From Martinezella tropici (GTDB taxonomy: Bacteria; Pseudomonadota; Alphaproteobacteria; Rhizobiales; Rhizobiaceae), in NCBI RefSeq assembly GCF_003287875.1, contig NZ_QMKK01000037.1, forward strand, positions 43,857 to 107,856: DNA of 64,000 nt, read 5' to 3'. The notes under the pieces are model-generated. The model was given only the letters and a program-made list of their open reading frames with translations. It did no database searches and had not been told where the DNA came from. Position numbers and translations under genes: made by a program. This document shows positions 62,741 to 64,000 of this stretch, piece after piece. Each line of letters opens with the position of its first letter. Position 1 is the first letter of the stretch.

Positions 62741-62752
62741 TTGACCAAAACA

Positions 62753-62799
62753 AAACCGTCCTTCGCTCAAATCCATTCGGATCGAACAAAGGACGGTTT
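62753..62799. terminator. Inverted repeat between convergent genes
   Basis: Perfect 11-bp arms AAACCGTCCTT and AAGGACGGTTT with a 25-base loop. It could fold in both transcripts and end either the SIMPL-domain or the small secreted protein message. Confidence 0.55.
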
Positions 62800-62869
62800 C
62801 GCGGCCCCCGCCAATAAAGGCGAAACGGTCAGTATGAAGAGGGGGCGCTACGTGCGCCCGCAATGCTGA

Positions 62870-63205
62870 TCAGCGGCCAAGCAGCGGGCAGCCGCGAACA
62901 TTGGCAAACATCATCGTATCCGGACCGCGGCGACCGAAGCCATCGACGATGACACGGCGCGGCGTTACATCCACGACACGGGCACGACGCAGGCCATAGC
63001 TGCGCGCAACGTCGATAGCCTGACGCGGATCGCAGCCGCGGCGGTCGAAGCGCGGCGGTCGGTCATAATCCGGCGGTGGCGGGCGATGCCGGCCGGGACC
63101 GACATAGATATCAACGCCCTGCGCGGCAGCAAAATCCGCCGTACCCGACAGAGCAGTCACTGCGACGGCAAGGGTGACCCCCAGCTTTGCCAGCATTTGT
63201 TTCAT
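62870..63205 (-). CDS. Small secreted rhizobial protein
   Basis: 111 residues with a signal peptide (LAKLGVTLAVAVTALSGTADFAAAQ), then a Pro/Arg-rich linker and a C-terminal CDPRQAIDVARSYGLRRARVVDV...CPLL domain with two Cys. A widespread rhizobial periplasmic family, sometimes labelled antifreeze-like, function unknown. Confidence 0.82.
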   Translation of the reverse strand: MKQMLAKLGVTLAVAVTALSGTADFAAAQGVDIYVGPGRHRPPPPDYDRPPRFDRRGCDPRQAIDVARSYGLRRARVVDVTPRRVIVDGFGRRGPDTMMFANVRGCPLLGR

Positions 63206-63384
63206 TATGCACTCCGTAAATCAAAAACGCCCTCGCCTCCGCAGGATTTGCCGAGCGAACGAGCAAGAGGTAACGATGCGATACTGAACGAGCTCAGAAT
63301 CAGCCATTCACCCAATATTCAGCTACAATGAACGCTAAAGTGACACCAGATGGCTGATAATAACACAACGCAAATAAGTCATGA

Positions 63385-63983
63385 CCTCCACCAGAGGTGG
63401 AGGTTTGAAACGCTGCGCTTGAACCGCTAGAAGCGGTATTGTTAGCGCTTAGTAGCTACGATTGAAGAGGTCGGCAAAGTCGGAAGCTTTGTCGGCCTTT
63501 TCCTGATTACGGATATATTGTCTGACGACCTGCTCGTTATAGCCCGTCGTCGATACGAAATACCCGCGTGCCCAAAAGTGATACCCTTTGTAGCGGCGCT
63601 TGCGCGCATATTTGTTCGCTACGTAAAGGGCCGTCTTGCCCTTCAAGAAGCCGACAATATGCGAAACCGAGTATTTCGGCGGGATCGAGATCAACATATG
63701 CACATGGTCGGGCATCAGATGACCCTCCTCGATCTGGCAGCCTTTCTGCTGTGCCAGCCGACGCAAGAGTTCTCCCAACTCACGCCGCACGTCCCCGTAA
63801 AGTCTTTTCGTGCGGTATTTGCTGCCAAAAACAATGTGATACTTGCAGTCCCACGTCGCATGCGAGAGCGTTTGCTCATCCATAAAACCTCCTTGTTCGA
63901 AGTCTGGGCCACCCCAGCGGTTCAAGCAGGAGGTCTCTCAACTACCGTGTAGAACTCGTCCAGTCCTCCACCGTAGGTGGAGG
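63385..63983 (-). mobile_element. IS200/IS605-family insertion sequence
   Basis: Defined here by the outer hairpins: CCTCCACC-AGA-GGTGGAGG (63385-63403) and CCTCCACC-GTA-GGTGGAGG (63965-63983), which differ only in the loop, flanking a TnpA gene. Subterminal hairpins without inverted-repeat ends and no visible target duplication are the IS200/IS605 style. True tips may lie some tens of bases outside. Only TnpA is present, no TnpB. Confidence 0.8.
63449..63880 (-). CDS. tnpA: IS200/IS605-type transposase TnpA
   Basis: 143 residues, ATG 63880 with AGGAGG 4 bases upstream. A Y1/HUH transposase: the His-x-His pair in PDHVHMLISIPP near residue 60 binds metal, and the nucleophilic Tyr lies in YNEQVVRQYIRNQ. 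The length is that of the IS200 group. Looks intact, so the element may be active. It acts on single-stranded DNA through the two hairpin ends. Confidence 0.93.
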   Translation of the reverse strand, partial: DEQTLSHATWDCKYHIVFGSKYRTKRLYGDVRRELGELLRRLAQQKGCQIEEGHLMPDHVHMLISIPPKYSVSHIVGFLKGKTALYVANKYARKRRYKGYHFWARGYFVSTTGYNEQVVRQYIRNQEKADKASDFADLFNRSY

Positions 63984-64000
63984 TTTATTTATCGATATAA

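Overview
The window looks like chromosome of a Rhizobium/Agrobacterium-type alphaproteobacterium (Rhizobiaceae). The basis is its high GC, many ABC uptake operons, a ribH2-type lumazine synthase under an FMN riboswitch, cobalamin-dependent MetH, and small secreted proteins of rhizobial type. The genus call is inference; no database search was possible.

Left part (1-36 kb), mainly metabolic. After the end of an L,D-transpeptidase comes a minus-strand amine-catabolism block: N-formylglutamate-amidohydrolase-like hydrolase, APC permease, glutamine-synthetase-like ligase, aldehyde dehydrogenase and Fe-alcohol dehydrogenase. It has a divergent RpiR regulator, and a PIN/HTH toxin-antitoxin pair sits inside it. 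Next are a PotABCD/Fbp-like ABC operon (9.1-13.1 kb), riboswitch-controlled ribH2, VOC proteins, a methyltransferase plus PhnF-like GntR pair, and a tautomerase/TetR divergent pair. A sugar ABC system with a Gfo/Idh dehydrogenase follows (17.6-23 kb), divergent from a GlcNAc-type kinase and its GntR regulator. Then come metH with a 20-bp palindromic operator, an AGE-family epimerase, an UPF0303 protein and a small surface-polysaccharide group (ATP-grasp, flippase, GumK-like glycosyltransferase, polysaccharide lyase).

Middle (37.2-45.7 kb): a decayed prophage. It keeps a CI/LexA-like repressor with operators, small phage genes, TerS, TerL and a portal. The portal is cut after about 330 codons and joined out of frame to the 3' part of a host TIM-barrel isomerase gene. 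No integrase, capsid or tail genes remain.

Right (45.93-61.74 kb): a separate 15.7-kb integrative element in a tRNA-Ile2(CAU) gene, bounded by an exact 53-bp direct repeat. It carries a tyrosine integrase, two tandem AlpA-like genes in a translationally coupled chain ending in a large winged-helix-like protein, a TerS-like protein, several exported or membrane proteins, a 766-aa beta-helix tailspike and a three-gene membrane operon. It has no capsid, portal or tail assembly genes. Size, gene content and integration mode resemble a phage satellite (PICI-like), and a satellite with its own receptor-binding tailspike would be unusual. A cluster of RNA hairpins lies just upstream of the tailspike. 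Beyond the tRNA are a SIMPL-domain protein, a small secreted protein and an apparently complete IS200/IS605-type element with hairpin ends.
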